A stretch of 33,484 nucleotides of DNA from Chloroflexota bacterium. GTDB taxonomy: Bacteria; Chloroflexota; Anaerolineae; Anaerolineales; E44-bin32. Under the pieces are notes generated by a model. That model searched no databases. It had not been told where the DNA came from and saw nothing but the letters and a program-made list of their open reading frames with translations. A program made the position numbers and the translations under genes. The stretch spans positions 1 to 33,484 of the forward strand of contig JADFRQ010000031.1 in assembly GCA_022561215.1 (NCBI GenBank), written 5' to 3'. The number at the start of each line of letters is the position of its first letter. Within the stretch, counting starts at the first letter, position 1. Below, one piece after another: positions 32,216-33,484 of the stretch.

Positions 32216-32911
32216 ATGGATAGCGAGCTTATCAGGCGCTACAATTACGACGAATTCGTAAAAGAGAAATTTGCGCCATGGATGCGCTTCGATCAAAGCC
32301 CACCGCTCGGGATACTGGCGCCCGATTTTCCGCTGCTGCACCTGGATGGTACAGAAACGACTCTGTCGGAATTATGGTCGAAATCCTCTTTTCTGATCAT
32401 AGAATTTGGCAGCTTTACCTGACCGTATTGTGGGATGGCGGCGCCATCCATGAATGAAATTGCCCAGCGTTATGCACAAGAGAACGTCGCCTCGATTTTT
32501 CTATATACCCACGAAGCCCATCCTGGTGAGAACTATCCTCACCTGACATCCATGGAGCAAAAATTGCGCCACGCGCACGATCTACGAGTAAAGATCGGTG
32601 TCGAGCGGCCGATCCTTGTTGACTCATTGGATGGCGCCTGCCATCGTGCCTATGGGTCAAATCCCAACATGAGCTGGATCATTTCTAATTCTGGCATTCC
32701 GGTCTACAAGTCGGATTGGACTGACGCAGGAAGCGTGGAGAGCGCCATTGCTTATCTAATTGATGTCCTCAAACGCAGGCGAAATGGAGAACGCTTGGCA
32801 CAATTCCATGTTGAACGGGCGGATTTTCGGACGCAAGATCATAAAGCCTTTTATGCCGGGCTGGAACGCAACGGCCCTAAGGCAGTGAAAGAATTTAGCG
32901 AGGCGTTTTAG
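32216..32911 (+). CDS. iodothyronine-deiodinase-like thioredoxin-fold selenoprotein
   Basis: 231 aa with the TGA at 32420-32422 read as Sec69. The start is ATG 32216, with AAGGAG 9 nt upstream; an earlier in-frame ATG (32189) lacks a site. Order: redoxin-like 'LAPDFPLLHLDGTETTLSEL', then 'FLIIEFGSFT' U 'PYCGMAAPSMNEIAQRYAQE', then 'VASIFLYTHEAHPGENYPHL', 'VERPILVDSLDGACHRAYGS' and 'MSWIISNSGIPVYKSDWTDA'. The F-G-S-x-T-U-P core, the 'Y..EAHP' strand and the 'P.lvD..d...h.aYG..P' segment are hallmarks of deiodinase-family proteins. UxxC with C72 could act as a redox pair. It lies 55 nt after the DUF3179 gene. Substrate unknown; iodide metabolism is not implied. Confidence 0.88.
32433..32449 (+). 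promoter_or_regulatory. candidate bacterial SECIS element 2
   Basis: GGATGGC (32433-32439) and GCCATCC (32443-32449) form a perfect 7-bp stem around GGC. The stem starts 10 nt after the UGA and the loop about 18 nt after it, with G at the first loop positions, as expected for bacterial SECIS structures. The hairpin lies inside coding sequence, which is typical for bacteria. Confidence 0.7.
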
Positions 32912-33027
32912 AAAGCAAGGGTTTGGGGCTCGCAAGCTCTGGCCTATTCTGCGGGAAGACTGCGCTACCTGAGTGCCACTTTGGCCGAAATTCATCCTAT
33001 TTCACAAATCCCGAACGCATCCAATTG

Positions 33028-33070
33028 TAGGGCCAGGGTTTCCCTGTCCTAGGGCGCCGGCACGGCGCCC
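33028..33070. repeat. 43-bp double-hairpin repeat, copy 2
   Basis: First hairpin CAGGG (33034-33038) / CCCTG (33042-33046) around TTT; second hairpin GGGCGCCG (33052-33059) / CGGCGCCC (33063-33070) around GCA. It aligns without gaps to 9986-10028. The second stem is perfect here and imperfect in copy 1. Confidence 0.55.
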
Positions 33071-33117
33071 CACCACGTATTATTGTGTTTGATCCTTCAG
33101 CGGGAGAGGTCGCGTAA

Positions 33118-33148
33118 GGTGCAACGCACTCCCAATGTGTAATGCACC
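33118..33148. repeat. GGTGCA hairpin repeat
   Basis: GGTGCA (33118-33123) pairs with TGCACC (33143-33148), and inner GCAC with GTGT (one wobble pair), loop TCCCAAT. Probably another REP-type intergenic palindrome; only one copy is in the window. Confidence 0.4.
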
Positions 33149-33267
33149 AACGAAGGCAATTTGTCGAGACTTCTGGGCCTATGCAGCAAACCCAGCAGAA
33201 GGGGGGCTTCAACCCATTGTCGATAAAGCTTCTACGATGGGAGTTACACCATGGCGATTGAAACGGC

Positions 33268-33273
33268 TATAAT
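33268..33273 (+). promoter_or_regulatory. -10 box of the LysM gene
   Basis: GGC TATAAT lies 14 nt before the ATG of the last gene, so the leader would be about 7-8 nt. No ribosome binding site is evident, in line with the short-leader promoters elsewhere in the window. The -35 region is unclear. Confidence 0.45.
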
Positions 33274-33287
33274 CCATTTTCAAGCTG

Positions 33288-33484
33288 ATGCATATCAAAC
33301 GTTCTTTTATCCTATTGTTATTTCTAGTGCTGCTTGGTGGGCTAGGTACCGTCGGAACTGTGATGGCAGATGCGCAAGAGGCGCCGGCTGCGCAGCCTAC
33401 TCCGTTCCCGACGCCAACGCCGGGCCCGGATGGCCGCATCACATATATAGTACAGCCGCGCGATACATTTTTTGATATCGCCGC
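33288..33484 (+). CDS. secreted LysM-domain protein, N-terminal fragment
   Basis: 65 codons are visible before the right edge. MHIKRSFILLLFLVLLGGLG is a signal peptide, followed by an Ala/Pro linker with 'TPFPTPTPGPDG', and then 'RITYIVQPRDTFFDIAA'. That last segment is the start of a LysM domain (consensus '.YtVqpGDTL..IA'), with G replaced by R and L by F. LysM modules bind peptidoglycan or chitin-like N-acetylglucosamine chains. The catalytic or other C-terminal part is outside the window. Confidence 0.8.
   Translation, partial: MHIKRSFILLLFLVLLGGLGTVGTVMADAQEAPAAQPTPFPTPTPGPDGRITYIVQPRDTFFDIA

Larger units (their letters stand above)
32912..33267. other. intergenic repeat-rich stretch
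   Basis: About 355 bases with no credible gene. It contains the 43-bp double-hairpin repeat (33028-33070), the GGTGCA hairpin (33118-33148), and a third imperfect stem, CTTCTGGG with CCCAGcAGAAG, at about 33169-33201. Three palindromes in a row suggest a landing zone for repeat elements or a terminator region for the selenoprotein operon. Confidence 0.45.

Overview
The window looks like chromosomal DNA of a free-living member of the Chloroflexota, probably Anaerolineae-like. This is inferred from the gene mix: a DUF2089/SHOCT-like regulator cluster, lipoproteins with Thr/Pro linkers, a cyclic-nucleotide-binding domain fused to membrane PH-like domains, a BMP-type nucleoside ABC importer, and a C39-TPR protein next to MurJ. 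No rRNA, tRNA, CRISPR array or prophage was seen. Housekeeping genes (thrC, rsmG, recF, def, ftsK, lepB, murJ) are intact. Several accessory genes are decayed or carry frameshifts.

Layout. 1-3411: start of a class V aminotransferase (minus), an AT-rich promoter/operator, a DUF2089 regulator, a decayed toast-rack (DUF4097-like) gene, a GNAT acetyltransferase and a broken SHOCT-like gene. 3522-9923: threonine synthase overlapping a triple-GAF/PAS histidine kinase, a metallo-beta-lactamase-fold protein with altered metal ligands, a frameshifted L-asparaginase II gene, and rsmG. 10206-11399 (minus): recF. 11443-14962: a pilin-like island of three paralogous class-III-signal-peptide, cysteine-rich secreted proteins. 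Two of them sit behind near-identical c-di-GMP-I riboswitches with a terminator-type stem, and all three follow direct repeats of about 11 bp; a MITE-like element and strong hairpins lie between copies two and three. 15045-17209 (minus): a cNMP-binding/PH membrane protein and peptide deformylase. 17289-24906: ftsK, then a four-gene BMP nucleoside importer. 25073-30690: lepB, then on the minus strand an ECF S component, an SH3 lipoprotein, a C39-TPR protein and murJ.

The strongest unusual signal is at 31069-32911. Two adjacent thiol-redox genes, a DUF3179 lipoprotein and an iodothyronine-deiodinase-like thioredoxin-fold protein, are each interrupted once, in frame, by TGA. In both, the TGA stands exactly where the first Cys of a CxxC motif is expected (W-U-P-I-C and T-U-P-Y-C). 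Each TGA is followed 10-13 nt later by a perfect GC-rich hairpin with SECIS-like spacing. The best reading is two selenocysteine proteins in one operon, not two pseudogenes.

Several genes (recF, the cNMP/PH gene, the C39 gene, probably thrC) have a TATAAT-like -10 box only 6-9 nt before the start codon, so leaderless transcription appears common here. Dispersed palindromic repeats sit in many intergenic gaps.
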